Position numbers and translations under genes: made by a program. A DNA stretch of 64,000 bases from Desulfohalobium retbaense DSM 5692 (GTDB taxonomy: Bacteria; Desulfobacterota; Desulfovibrionia; Desulfovibrionales; Desulfohalobiaceae), in contig NC_013223.1 of NCBI RefSeq assembly GCF_000024325.1, forward strand, positions 2,547,001-2,611,000, in the 5' to 3' direction. Below, piece by piece: positions 27,467-36,911 of this stretch. The notes below the pieces were generated by a model. The model saw only the letters and a program-made list of their open reading frames with translations. It made no database searches and had not been told where the DNA came from. Numbering within the stretch: the first letter of the stretch is position 1; every line of letters begins with the position of its first letter.

Positions 27467-28522
27467 ATGAAGACGCTTCTTTTTGCTTTTGTGTTGATTA
27501 TAGCCGGAGCGGGCCAGCTGCACGCCTCCAAGAACTCGGCCACGGCCTATTTCGCTGGCGGGTGCTTCTGGTGCGTCGAAGCCGACCTGGAAAAGCGCCC
27601 AGGCGTCAAGGAGGTGGTTTCCGGCTATAGTGGTGGCGAGGAGCCCGACCCGAGCTACGAAGAGGTCGCCTCCGGACAGACCGGGCACCGCGAGAGCGTC
27701 AAGGTTATCTACGACCCCGAAATTGTGTCGTATACAACGCTTCTGGATCACTTTTGGCGCAGCATCGACCCCACCGATCCCGGGGGGTCGTTTGGCGACC
27801 GCGGTCACCAGTATACCTCGGCGGTGTATTATCAAAACGAGGACGAACGCCAGGCCGCGGAAGACTCCAAAGCCCGCCTGGACGCCTCCGGCCGTTTCGA
27901 CGCCCCGGTGGTCACGGCCATTGAGCCCTTCACCGGATTTTTCCCTGCCGAGGAGTACCATCAGGACTATTACCAGACCCATGCCGTACGGTATACAACC
28001 TACCGCTTCTTTTCCGGCCGGGATCGGTTTCTGGAAAGCCATTGGCCAAAGAACCAGGATTCGGCGAACAAAGGCCCCCGATCCGCTGACAACTCCTCCC
28101 GCGAGGACTTGCAAAGCCGTCTGAGCCCGATCCAATTCGAGGTCACCCAGAATGACGGCACCGAGCCCGCCTTTGACAACGCCTATTGGAACAATAAGCA
28201 GCCCGGCATCTACGTTGATGTGGTTTCCGGCGAACCGCTTTTCTCTTCCACCGACAAATTTGATTCCGGCACCGGCTGGCCAAGCTTCACCAAACCTCTG
28301 GAACCGGAGAACATCATCGAGCGCGAAGACCGCAAACTATTCATGGTCCGCACCGAAGTCCGTTCGCGCCAGGGAGATTCCCATCTGGGCCATGTCTTTG
28401 CGGACGGCCCCGAACCCACGGGACTGCGCTATTGCATCAATTCCGCCGCCCTGCGGTTCATCCCGGCCGACGATCTGGCAAGCGAAGGGTATGCACGCTA
28501 CGAGGACCTCTTTCAGGAGTAA
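27467..28522 (+). CDS. msrAB: Exported bifunctional peptide-methionine sulfoxide reductase MsrA-MsrB
   Basis: 351 aa. A signal peptide ([20 protein letters not shown]) precedes MsrA (catalytic Cys in GGCFWCVE, about residues 28-190). MsrB follows (about 215-340) with GTGWPSF, SHLGHVF and catalytic Cys in RYCINSAAL. It repairs both S- and R-methionine sulfoxide in periplasmic proteins. The MsrB part lacks the two CXXC zinc pairs, and a Thr stands where many bacterial MsrBs carry a resolving Cys (GTGWPSF). The reductant is therefore unclear; no thioredoxin domain is fused as in neisserial PilB. Start: GGAGGG 7 nt before ATG 27467. A strong terminator follows. Confidence 0.94.
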   Translation: MKTLLFAFVLIIAGAGQLHASKNSATAYFAGGCFWCVEADLEKRPGVKEVVSGYSGGEEPDPSYEEVASGQTGHRESVKVIYDPEIVSYTTLLDHFWRSIDPTDPGGSFGDRGHQYTSAVYYQNEDERQAAEDSKARLDASGRFDAPVVTAIEPFTGFFPAEEYHQDYYQTHAVRYTTYRFFSGRDRFLESHWPKNQDSANKGPRSADNSSREDLQSRLSPIQFEVTQNDGTEPAFDNAYWNNKQPGIYVDVVSGEPLFSSTDKFDSGTGWPSFTKPLEPENIIEREDRKLFMVRTEVRSRQGDSHLGHVFADGPEPTGLRYCINSAALRFIPADDLASEGYARYEDLFQE

Positions 28523-28544
28523 CTCCACTACCCGACCGTATTGC

Positions 28545-28579
28545 AAACGGGCCGCTTCCTGTGCGGAAGCGGCCCGTTT
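28545..28579. terminator. Bidirectional terminator between msrAB and the M23 peptidase gene
   Basis: Perfect 15-bp inverted repeat AAACGGGCCGCTTCC / GGAAGCGGCCCGTTT around a 5-nt loop, flanked by A/T bases on both sides, between two convergent genes. Confidence 0.85.
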
Positions 28580-28601
28580 GACGCCTGTCCCCAACTCCCA
28601 C

Positions 28602-29501
28602 TTACTGCCCGCTTGAAACGTTCAAAAGGGGCAACGGGTCCACCAATTGGCCAAGCAGACTGAGCCCGAAATGGAGATGGGCCCCGGTCACCCGGCCCGT
28701 GGCGCCGCACCGGCCCAACACCGCTCCCCGACCAACGCGTTCGCCCTCCTGAACCCTGGCCCCGCGAAGATGGAAATACATGCTGACCATGCCCCAGCCG
28801 TGATCGACATAAACACTTTTTCCGGCAAAAAAATGGTCGCCGACCAGGGCCACCCGCCCTGCAGCGACACTGCGAACCGGCGTGCCGGCCGGCGCCCGGA
28901 AGTCCACTCCGCGATGGGGCGATCGCGGCTGCCCGTTGATCTCCCGGCGCAAGCCGTAGACCGAGCCCACCGCCTGGGGCACCGGGCGCTTGAGCGGCAA
29001 ACGCCAGTGCTTGGCCGGGGAACTCCGTGAGAGGGCACGCATAACGCGGGCCTTTTCCCGGTAATGGCGGTCCAAGGCCGACTGACTCAGGTCGACCTGG
29101 GAGGACGGCAGCGAGAGCCGCTGCAAGGGGTATGCAGCCTCCGCCAGACGTACCCACCGGCGCACAACCACCTCTTGTCCGCCCCGCCTGGCCCGAACTT
29201 CGAGCGCATACTCTCCGGCTGAGGCCGATTTGACGTCGGAGCCCAACAGGCACTCGAATGACTCCGCCTTTTCACCACCCCCCACCGGCAAGTGCAGGAC
29301 AGAACCAAGCCAGTGCACGCCGATTTCCGACAGGCCGGCCTCAGCGGTAATCTGGATCCGAAACGGCTTTCCAAGCGGCACCTCCTGAGGGGCGTTGACC
29401 GTCAATGCCATTGCCACCCCGGGAAACAGTCCCAGGACAACCAAACACACACTCCCGGCCCAGACCATCCGGCACAGCTGTTTCCCTTTCTGTAGGCCCA
29501 T
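28602..29501 (-). CDS. Secreted M23-family (LytM-like) metallopeptidase
   Basis: 299 aa. A signal peptide or anchor (about residues 11-35, VWAGSVCLVVLGLFPGVAMA) is followed by an Ig-like region (VNAPQEVPLGKPFRIQI) and a C-terminal M23 domain. Zn ligands are in SPHRGVDFRAP and GAHLHFGL. It is expected to cut peptidoglycan cross-links in the periplasm, or to act as an activator if degenerate, but both His motifs are present. The start at 29501 has GGGAGGA upstream. It lies 141 bp after trmO on the same strand. Confidence 0.92.
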   Translation of the reverse strand: MGLQKGKQLCRMVWAGSVCLVVLGLFPGVAMALTVNAPQEVPLGKPFRIQITAEAGLSEIGVHWLGSVLHLPVGGGEKAESFECLLGSDVKSASAGEYALEVRARRGGQEVVVRRWVRLAEAAYPLQRLSLPSSQVDLSQSALDRHYREKARVMRALSRSSPAKHWRLPLKRPVPQAVGSVYGLRREINGQPRSPHRGVDFRAPAGTPVRSVAAGRVALVGDHFFAGKSVYVDHGWGMVSMYFHLRGARVQEGERVGRGAVLGRCGATGRVTGAHLHFGLSLLGQLVDPLPLLNVSSGQ

Positions 29502-29642
29502 CTCGTCCTCCCTGGGATTGTCCCCGCAAAATTTTCCAGCCCCTGCCCGGTTTGCTAACACGCCGTGCACCATTGCGGGGCATGGTTCGTGGGACAGCTC
29601 CGGTCGCCCGAAGCGGCCCGGAATACCGGTCCTCATCAGACC

Positions 29643-30146
29643 CTATTCGCCATAATCCCGCGAGGTAAAGCGGTCGTCAGCGGTCAGGGTTTCGGCCTTT
29701 TCAGCGTTTTGGGCCAGCCAACCGGTGCGCACCTCCCCGGCCGGGACGTCAAAATCCGGGACAAACGGCTTGATATCGAGCACTGGAGTGCCGTCAAGCA
29801 GATCGACATCGGCGAGGTCCAGGCGCCCTGAATAAACCGCCAGGAGTCGCACCACGGAAAGACCGATCGGGTTGGGCCGGCGGGGGGCACGGGTGGCAAA
29901 AACGCCGTGAACCTCGGTATCCATGAATGGAACCACCTCCAGGTCATAGCCTTGGCTTAAGTGGCAATGGTAGAGGACAAAAATGTGGGAAAATCCGTCC
30001 AAATCCTTAACACCCGCTTGGAATTCGGGATTGATATCGATGTGCCCCCGGACCCCCTGGGCCCCGGTAGGCTGAATAGGCGCCCCCTCGCGGCTCGTAT
30101 GCGGCGAGCGGACGGTCCCGATGGAGGTAAAACACATCTCAGCCAT
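29643..30146 (-). CDS. trmO: tRNA (N6-threonylcarbamoyl-A37)-N6 methyltransferase TrmO (TsaA/YaeB family)
   Basis: 167 aa SAM-dependent enzyme that methylates t6A37 in ACY-decoding tRNAs. The beta-barrel fold signature is clear: IGTVRSPHTSREGAPIQP, FSHIFVLYHCHLSQ, VFATRAPRRPNPIGLSVVRL, DLLDGTPVLDIKPFVP. The start at 30146 follows AAGGAG. It is divergent from amt. The 267-bp gap between them carries the sigma-54 promoter of amt. Confidence 0.93.
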   Translation of the reverse strand: MAEMCFTSIGTVRSPHTSREGAPIQPTGAQGVRGHIDINPEFQAGVKDLDGFSHIFVLYHCHLSQGYDLEVVPFMDTEVHGVFATRAPRRPNPIGLSVVRLLAVYSGRLDLADVDLLDGTPVLDIKPFVPDFDVPAGEVRTGWLAQNAEKAETLTADDRFTSRDYGE

Positions 30147-30361
30147 AGCGTCTCCTTGACTCGCCCCCAGTGGCTCGCAAGCCGGGTGGCGGCATAATTG
30201 TCTGTTTGATCCTCGAAGCTCGTTCTCCGCGAAACAAGTTGTAACAAATTTGTCCAAGACCGCATCCACCCGAAAAGTCAAATGCCATTTTTGACAAAAA
30301 AACCGCTCGCCCTGGGCCAGGGTCCTTCCAAATGCGAGGGATTTCCAGCCAAAATCCGGTT

Positions 30362-30378
30362 TTGGCACCTCTCTTGCC
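30362..30378 (+). promoter_or_regulatory. Sigma-54 (RpoN) promoter of the amt operon
   Basis: TTGGCACCTCTCTTGCC matches the -24/-12 consensus TGGCAC-N5-TTGC, with exactly 10 nt between the GG and GC dinucleotides. Transcription should start about 12 nt downstream (near 30389), 25 nt before the amt ATG. Confidence 0.88.
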
Positions 30379-30413
30379 TCCGTGTATTCGAACACACTGA
30401 AGGAGGTATATCT

Positions 30414-31631
30414 ATGAGTCCTGCTGACACCGGTTTTATTCTCATTTGTGCCGCCCTGGTCATGCTCATGACCCCAGGGCTGGCCCTGTTCTACGCGGGC
30501 ATGACCCGCTCCAAAAACGTCCTCGGGACCCTGATGCAGAGCTTTATCGCCCTGGCCGTGGTCACCGTGGTCTGGATTGTGTGGGGCTATTCCCTGGCCT
30601 TTGGTTCGGACATTTTCATGCTCATCGGCGGATTTGATTTTCTGGGCCTGCGCAATGTGGGCATGGAGCCCAACCCGGATCTGGCCGGCAACATTCCCCA
30701 CCTGGCGTTCATGATTTTCCAATGCATGTTCGCCATCATCACCCCGGCCCTGATCAGCGGCGCCTTTGCCGAGCGGATGCGCTTCAAGGGTTTTCTCGTC
30801 TTTACAATTTTGTGGTCCACGTTTGTCTACAGCCCGTTGTGCCATTGGGTCTGGGGCGGCGGATGGATGGGTGCCATGGGCGCCCTGGACTTTGCTGGCG
30901 GCGCTGTGGTGCACATGAGTTCAGGCAGCGCAGCACTGGCGGCCTGTCTCTTTCTTGGTCCCCGAAAAGGCTATGGGACCCGGTCGTTCATTCCCCACAA
31001 TCTGCCCATGACCATCACCGGGGCGGCATTGCTTTGGTTCGGCTGGTTCGGTTTCAATGCCGGGAGCGCTCTGGCTGCGGACGGTCTCGCCGCCCACGCC
31101 TTTGTGACCACCCATATTGCTACGGCCGCGGCGGTGCTTGGCTGGCTGGTGGTCGAAACCCGGCACGCCGGCAAACCAACCACACTTGGCGCCGTCTCCG
31201 GAGCCATCGCCGGACTGGTGGCCATTACTCCGGCAGCGGGCTTCGTCGGTCCCATCGGCGCCCTGATCATTGGCTTTGTCGGCGGCATGGCCTGCTACGG
31301 CACCGTGTTGCTGAAAAAAGCCTTCGGGTACGACGATTCCCTTGATGTCGTCGGCATCCACGGCGCCGGGGGCGTCTGGGGTGCGCTGGCAACCGGCCTC
31401 TTCGCCCGTCTGAGCGTCAATCCTGGCGGAGCGAACGGTCTGTTTTTTGGCAATTTTTCCCAATTCTGGATCCAGTTGATTTCGGTTGTCGCTACCTGCG
31501 TCTTCGCCTTTGCCCTGACCTGGATCCTGCTGAAAATCACGGATAGGCTGGTCGGACTGCGTGTTTCCCCTGAAGAGGAGGAACAGGGTCTGGACATCAG
31601 CCAGCACAGCGAAACAGGGTACCAGTGGTAG
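30414..31631 (+). CDS. amt: Ammonium transporter Amt
   Basis: 405 aa, eleven-helix trimeric ammonium channel. Family motifs: TPGLALFYAGM, FAERMRFKGF, GALDFAGGAVVHMSSG (with the conserved Asp and His), and DSLDVVGIHGAGGVWGALATG. ATG 30414 follows AAGGAGG. A frame extending upstream contains the promoter and was rejected. It lies behind a sigma-54 promoter and 54 bp before glnB, the classic amt-glnB pair, so it should be induced under nitrogen limitation and gated by the P-II protein. Confidence 0.96.
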   Translation: MSPADTGFILICAALVMLMTPGLALFYAGMTRSKNVLGTLMQSFIALAVVTVVWIVWGYSLAFGSDIFMLIGGFDFLGLRNVGMEPNPDLAGNIPHLAFMIFQCMFAIITPALISGAFAERMRFKGFLVFTILWSTFVYSPLCHWVWGGGWMGAMGALDFAGGAVVHMSSGSAALAACLFLGPRKGYGTRSFIPHNLPMTITGAALLWFGWFGFNAGSALAADGLAAHAFVTTHIATAAAVLGWLVVETRHAGKPTTLGAVSGAIAGLVAITPAAGFVGPIGALIIGFVGGMACYGTVLLKKAFGYDDSLDVVGIHGAGGVWGALATGLFARLSVNPGGANGLFFGNFSQFWIQLISVVATCVFAFALTWILLKITDRLVGLRVSPEEEEQGLDISQHSETGYQW

Positions 31632-32024
<393 letters not shown>

Positions 32025-32035
32025 TCCGGACAGCT

Positions 32036-34492
32036 ATGGACATCCCCGACCTCGACGCCCCTTCCCGGGCCTGCTTGGCCCAATTTGACGCTGCTCGCGC
32101 TCGAAGGGCCGGAGCCACGGATCCGAGCCGTGCTCCGGCCTTTTGTCGCGAACTTTCAGCCTGGATCGACGGGTACTTCGAGGCCCGCATCGCTTCGATC
32201 TTCCCCGGCACCACGACTGCCGTGCTCGCCGTAGGGGGATATGGCCGCAGGGAACTCGGTCTGGCCTCGGACATCGACATCCTCTTGCTCTGTCCGCCGG
32301 ACTCCCCCAAAGCCGCCGAAATCGCCGGGCCACTCCTTCATCCTCTCTGGGACGCGAAGCTCGACGTCGGCCATGCGGTGCGAACCCTGGAAGAATGTCT
32401 GGCTTGGGCCTCCAGCGATCCCAGCGTCTTCGCCGCCCTGCTCGACAGGCGGTATGTCGCCGGTCGCGAGGCACTGGCCAGAGAACTCGACACCCACCTC
32501 CTGGCCTTCACCCGGCGAAGGGGCCGGGAGGTGTTTGAATGGCTGCGGACCCAGCGCCTCGAACGTGCCGCCCTGCATGGAGACGCCAGCCAGGAACTCG
32601 AACCGGATTGCAAATACGGCCTCGGTGGATTGCGCGATTACCACCTCTGCCACTGGACCGGTCTGCTCTTCGAGGACTCCGAGATAGCCCTGCCTCCGGC
32701 CATCATTGAAGGGCGCGACTTTCTCCTGGCCGCCCGCAACGCCGTCACCCTGTGTGACGGCCGCCCCCGAGACACAATTCCGCTGGATCTTATTCCCCCG
32801 GTGGCCGAGGCCCTGGCCGGAAACGACATCCAAGAGGGAAATTCGCCAGTGGAGCGCTTCTATGCCCGCTTTCAGGACCATGCCGCACGCCTCAAACGCT
32901 ACACCAACCATCTGGTGCTTCACGCCGCCGATCAATTCCCCTGCGCCGCTTCGGCCACATTGACCGGCGGCGGGCTGGAATTGCTGAAGGCAGACCTGGC
33001 CACAAAACGTCTGCCAAGCTGGCAGACCCAGGAGACCTTACGGCGTGACCCCCCGCAAACCGCAAAGCAGCGCCGAGATGGGGCGGACATCGTATTGGCC
33101 TGCCTGCAGGATCCCGACCCGCTGCCGCTGTTGGAAATACTCCACGAAACCGGCTTTCTCGCGGCCATTGTCCCCCCGTGGGCACAAGCGGCCCACACCT
33201 TTGCCCTGGATGGGAGCCATCGCTATCCCACGGGGTGGCACAGCCTGCACAGCGTGGGGGCATTGGCCGAACTCAGCCGCGGCGAGGCGACTGTGTTCGG
33301 CGATCCAGGGTATGAAACCCTTGCCAAAACCCCCGTTCTCAGACTCGCCGCGCTGGTCCATGACATTGGCAAAGGACGTTCCGATCATGCCCATGCCGGT
33401 GCCCGTCTTTTTCAACCTTTCCTGGACCTTTTTGCCTTGACAGAGAAAGAGAAACGGCTGCTTCGCTTTTTGATTGAAAACCACCTCCTCCTTTCCACCA
33501 CCGCCACCCGCCGGGACCTCCAAGAAGAGGAAACCGTGCTGGCCTTCGCCAACCAGGTCGGGCATCCAGCGACCCTGCACGCCCTGCTTCTGCTGACCTG
33601 GGCCGACAGCCGGGCCAGTGGCTCCGCCGGTTGGACTCCATGGGTCGCCAGTCTGATCAATGAACTGGTGACCAAGACCAGTCGCCTGCTCGCCAGCGGC
33701 GAATTCGCCGACGGGCACCATGCCCGCCGCCTCAGCCGCATCCGCGACCAGCTCCGATCCCGGATGCCATGGCCGTGCTCGGCGGAACACAAGGAAACCC
33801 TCCTGCAACGTCTGGGCTCGCGCTACCTTCTGCAGCACGATATCGACAATGTTCTCGAACACCTGGACATGTACCGTGCCGCCACTGAAAAGGCCCTGCG
33901 GGGCCCTGTTGTGCGAGCCTGGCGCAGGCAGGGAGTGGACGGATGGCGCATCGACGCCCTGTGCCTCAAGGAGGATCGGCTTTTCTCGGCCCTGGCCGGC
34001 GTGCTGACCCGGCATCAGGTCAATATCCGGTCCGGGACGCTGCACCGCTGGTTGGACGGGACTATCGTCGTTTCCCTGCACACCGACGAACCTCCGGATC
34101 CGTTGTACCCGGAGAAGTATTGGCAACGGGTCCGGTCAGACCTGGAAGCGGTCTTTTCCGCCAGGCTGGCGCTCGAATACCAGCTCGCCCGGGTGGTGCC
34201 CAGATTTGAGACTCCCCCTGGCTGTGCGGTCCAACTTCGCCTCGACAATGCGGGCTCTGATTTTTTCACGGTCATTGAAATCGCGGCCCCGGATCAGGCG
34301 GGGCTGCTCTACCGTATCGTCCACGCCCTGGAGGAGCTCAAATTGGAAGTCGCCTGGGCCTCGGTGCACACCGTCAGCCACCATGTCACAGACACCTTCT
34401 ATGTCCGGGACCAATGGGGAGAAAAACTCACCGCTGCCGAACAGGAACAGACGGTCCGGCAAGCATTATACCATTGCCTCAAACCCACTTGA
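32036..34492 (+). CDS. glnD: [Protein-PII] uridylyltransferase / uridylyl-removing enzyme
   Basis: 818 aa glutamine sensor that uridylylates P-II when glutamine is low and reverses this when it is high. Domains: nucleotidyltransferase (GGYGRRELGLASDIDILLL, about residues 65-85), helical domain with CKYGLGGLRD, HD hydrolase domain (ALVHDIGKGRSDHAHAGA, about 440), and two C-terminal ACT domains (LTRHQVNIRSGTLHRW; AAPDQAGLLYRIVHAL). ATG 32036, 11 bp after glnB. Its direct linkage to amt-glnB puts sensor, effector and target in one transcriptional unit. Confidence 0.95.
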   Translation: MDIPDLDAPSRACLAQFDAARARRAGATDPSRAPAFCRELSAWIDGYFEARIASIFPGTTTAVLAVGGYGRRELGLASDIDILLLCPPDSPKAAEIAGPLLHPLWDAKLDVGHAVRTLEECLAWASSDPSVFAALLDRRYVAGREALARELDTHLLAFTRRRGREVFEWLRTQRLERAALHGDASQELEPDCKYGLGGLRDYHLCHWTGLLFEDSEIALPPAIIEGRDFLLAARNAVTLCDGRPRDTIPLDLIPPVAEALAGNDIQEGNSPVERFYARFQDHAARLKRYTNHLVLHAADQFPCAASATLTGGGLELLKADLATKRLPSWQTQETLRRDPPQTAKQRRDGADIVLACLQDPDPLPLLEILHETGFLAAIVPPWAQAAHTFALDGSHRYPTGWHSLHSVGALAELSRGEATVFGDPGYETLAKTPVLRLAALVHDIGKGRSDHAHAGARLFQPFLDLFALTEKEKRLLRFLIENHLLLSTTATRRDLQEEETVLAFANQVGHPATLHALLLLTWADSRASGSAGWTPWVASLINELVTKTSRLLASGEFADGHHARRLSRIRDQLRSRMPWPCSAEHKETLLQRLGSRYLLQHDIDNVLEHLDMYRAATEKALRGPVVRAWRRQGVDGWRIDALCLKEDRLFSALAGVLTRHQVNIRSGTLHRWLDGTIVVSLHTDEPPDPLYPEKYWQRVRSDLEAVFSARLALEYQLARVVPRFETPPGCAVQLRLDNAGSDFFTVIEIAAPDQAGLLYRIVHALEELKLEVAWASVHTVSHHVTDTFYVRDQWGEKLTAAEQEQTVRQALYHCLKPT

Positions 34493-34559
34493 CAGCTCTG
34501 TCTTCATAATGCGTGTCACAAGCCCCGCTCAGGTGCGTTCTTTTCGACCACCTGGTCAC

Positions 34560-34871
34560 TCAGACCTTCTTTCGCCCCATGTGTTGCGCCTGGTGCACAT
34601 CGCAGGGGCCCAGGTCGTAGACCCGGATCTTGGTACTGCGGGGAAATTCCTGTTTGAGGACCTTTTTCAAAAATTTGCGCATTTCACTGTGCTCAATTTC
34701 CAGGGTATCGACAAAAAACCCGTCCTGACGCACGAAATACCGCTCCGACGTTTCCTTACGAAAGACAACCGAACGATTTCGCTTGTAGGTCCGGACATCG
34801 AGACAATGGCCAACCGGCAATTTGGCCAGCTTCTGCAAAAAAACAGACACAAACGTCGCTTTATCCAACAT
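34560..34871 (-). CDS. Conserved small protein of unknown function
   Basis: 103 aa, no recognised domain. It starts MLDKATFVSVFLQKLAKL after a clear AGGAGC site and is rich in basic residues (YKRNRSVVFRKETSERYFVR, RKFLKKVLKQEFPRSTKIRV). It ends with two short Cys/His elements (GPCDVHQAQH). No signal peptide or membrane helix. It is convergent with glnD and downstream of the betaine transporter terminator, so it has its own promoter. A 40-codon N-terminal extension would overlap the terminator and was rejected. Confidence 0.65.
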   Translation of the reverse strand: MLDKATFVSVFLQKLAKLPVGHCLDVRTYKRNRSVVFRKETSERYFVRQDGFFVDTLEIEHSEMRKFLKKVLKQEFPRSTKIRVYDLGPCDVHQAQHMGRKKV

Positions 34872-34988
34872 GGATCTCTCGTGCTCCTTTGTTCGCCAGG
34901 AAGCAGGATACATCCCCACTGCCCTCAGTGCGCCCCCGCAACCCAGTGGGCACCCAGAGGCAGCATGCGAGACGCCGACCGCCAACGA

Positions 34989-35025
34989 CAAAAAGGGCCG
35001 CCTCCCTTAACGGAAAGCGGCCCAG
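34989..35025 (-). terminator. Terminator of the betaine transport operon
   Basis: On the minus strand GGGCCGCTTTCC pairs with GGAGGCGGCCC and is followed by TTTTTGTCG. It lies 24 bp after the end of the substrate-binding protein gene. Confidence 0.8.
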
Positions 35026-35048
35026 AAAGGTGTCAATGAAGCGACGCC

Positions 35049-35894
35049 CTAGGGCAGCCACTTCTCGACTTTTTCAGGATTCTCACTGATCCACTTCTTG
35101 GCGGATTCGTAGGGATCCATGCCGTCCTGGTTCCAGACCATGACTTCGGCCATGTCTTCGGGAGCCCAGTAGAAGTTGTCCAGAAATTCGTAGACTTCAG
35201 GCATATCTTCTTTCAGCCCCTGGCGGACGATGGTCGAAATGAACTCTTCGCCGCCATAGACGCCCTTGGGGTCGTTCAAGTACTTGAGATCCCACTTGGC
35301 GAACTTCCAGTGCGGCGTCCAGCCGGTGACCACGACCCATTCTTTGTCTTCGATACGGTTTTTCAAAACCGCGGTCATGGTCGCGCCGCTGCCTTCCATG
35401 AGTTCGATGTTGTCCATGTTGTATTCTTCGACCGCCTCTTCAGTAGCCGACATGATGCCCGCACCGGGATCGATCCCGATGATCTGCTCGTCGAACTTCT
35501 CGGCATACTCGTTGATTTGATCGATAGAATCGATGCTCACATACTCAGGCACAACAAGACCGATACGGGTGCCTTCGAGGTTGGGACCGAGATCGACAAC
35601 CTCGTCCTTGACCTTTTCCAGGTAATGGCCGTGGGTGGTGGGCAGCCAGGCGGCTACCAGTCCGTCCACGTCACCTGTGGCAGTCGCCTGCCACATGGCG
35701 GCACCACTTACCGGCGTGATTTCACATTCATAACCCATTTTTTCCTGCAAAACAGCTTGGACCACATTGGTCGAAGCGACCTCGGACGACCATTCCACAT
35801 AGGCCAGTTCCACGGTGTCCTTGGCCATGGCAGTGCTTACTCCAGCCAGAATGAAAGCACTCAGTACCAAAGCGATAAGCGTCAGCTTTCTCAC
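35049..35894 (-). CDS. opuAC: Glycine betaine/proline ABC transporter, substrate-binding protein
   Basis: 281 aa with a cleavable signal peptide (LTLIALVLSAFILAGVSTAMA). OpuAC/ProX-type fold: residues expected to form the aromatic betaine cage are in YVEWSSEVAS, AAMWQATATGDVD, VAAWLPTTH and VTGWTPHWKFAKWDL. The mature protein is notably acidic, as in proteins exposed to salt. The GTG start at 35894 follows a strong AGGAGG. It is the last gene of the three-gene operon and is separated from the permease by a 78-bp gap containing a strong hairpin. Confidence 0.95.
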   Translation of the reverse strand: MRKLTLIALVLSAFILAGVSTAMAKDTVELAYVEWSSEVASTNVVQAVLQEKMGYECEITPVSGAAMWQATATGDVDGLVAAWLPTTHGHYLEKVKDEVVDLGPNLEGTRIGLVVPEYVSIDSIDQINEYAEKFDEQIIGIDPGAGIMSATEEAVEEYNMDNIELMEGSGATMTAVLKNRIEDKEWVVVTGWTPHWKFAKWDLKYLNDPKGVYGGEEFISTIVRQGLKEDMPEVYEFLDNFYWAPEDMAEVMVWNQDGMDPYESAKKWISENPEKVEKWLP

Positions 35895-35934
35895 GGTAAT
35901 CCTCCTTAGGTTTGGGGTGGGTATGCGAGAAACA

Positions 35935-35955
35935 CGCCCTCGCGGCGCGAGGGCG
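35935..35955. terminator. Intercistronic hairpin between permease and binding-protein genes
   Basis: Arms CGCCCTCGCG / CGCGAGGGCG with one central base. It lies inside the operon, so it is more likely a partial terminator or an mRNA-stabilising structure that raises binding-protein level relative to the permease than a true end of transcription. Confidence 0.6.
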
Positions 35956-35972
35956 TTTGCGCCAAAAGGGTA

Positions 35973-36812
35973 TTACTCCCGTCTTTTGTTCCCGCCGCCG
36001 ACCTGCTGCATGATGCGGTCCAGAATAATGGCGACGATCACGATGCCGATACCGGCCTCAAAGCCGCGCCCGGGTTCCAGGCGCTGAATGGCCTTCCAGA
36101 CCTCACCGCCGAGCCCTTTGGCGCCAATCATGGCCGCGATAACAACCATGGACAGGGCGAGCATAATCGTCTGGTTGACTCCGGCCAGAATGGTCGGCGT
36201 GGCCAGCGGCAGCTGCAATTTGAACAGCTTCTGGGACTTGGTGGAGCCAAACGCGTCGGCGGCTTCAACCAATTCACCGGGCACTTGGCGAATTCCAAGT
36301 GAGGTCAGACGGATCGACGGCGGCATAGCGAAAATGACCGTCGAAAAGATGGCCGCGACCTTCCCGAGACCGAAAAACGGAATCGCCGGGATCAGGTACA
36401 CAAAGGCCGGCATGGTCTGCATAAAGTCGAGAATCGGGGTCACAACCCGGAAGAAGGTCTGGTTCAAGGCGGCGAAGATACCCAGCGGCACCCCGATCAT
36501 GACCGCAATCGCTGTGGCCACGAGAACCAAAGCGATGGTGCTCAGGGTCGGATCCCACAGCCCCATGTTCCAGACCAGACCGAGACCGAGGACGGTAAAC
36601 AGGCCGATGCCACGTCGTTTACTGAGCCACCAGGCCAAGGCGGCGGCCAAGATAATAAACAGCCAGGGCGGCAAGAGCCCCATGCCCCCGACGAGAACAT
36701 CGAGCCCGGTCTCGACCACCCGGGTAAAGGCCTTGGTTGCAAATGAAAAGTTGTCAGCCAGAAAATCAATTGTGGCTTCTATAACGTCACCTACTGGTAT
36801 CTTCCATGCCAT
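35973..36812 (-). CDS. opuAB: Glycine betaine/proline ABC transporter, permease
   Basis: 279 aa, six or more membrane helices. The ABC inner-membrane signature is EAADAFGSTKSQKLFKLQLPLATPTILAGVNQ (EAA loop). Membrane stretches include WLFIILAAALAWWL and IALVLVATAIAVMIGVPLGIFAAL. ATG 36812 with a GGGAG site. It forms the transmembrane channel with the ATPase encoded 99 bp upstream. Confidence 0.95.
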   Translation of the reverse strand: MAWKIPVGDVIEATIDFLADNFSFATKAFTRVVETGLDVLVGGMGLLPPWLFIILAAALAWWLSKRRGIGLFTVLGLGLVWNMGLWDPTLSTIALVLVATAIAVMIGVPLGIFAALNQTFFRVVTPILDFMQTMPAFVYLIPAIPFFGLGKVAAIFSTVIFAMPPSIRLTSLGIRQVPGELVEAADAFGSTKSQKLFKLQLPLATPTILAGVNQTIMLALSMVVIAAMIGAKGLGGEVWKAIQRLEPGRGFEAGIGIVIVAIILDRIMQQVGGGNKRRE

Positions 36813-36911
36813 GGGTTGAACTCCCTTATCGTTATCGTCTGGACGCGCCTGGGTGGAGCGTCGCTATAAGTCAGATGCGGTCTTGCTGCGGCTCTCAGCG
36901 GTTGCGCCAGC

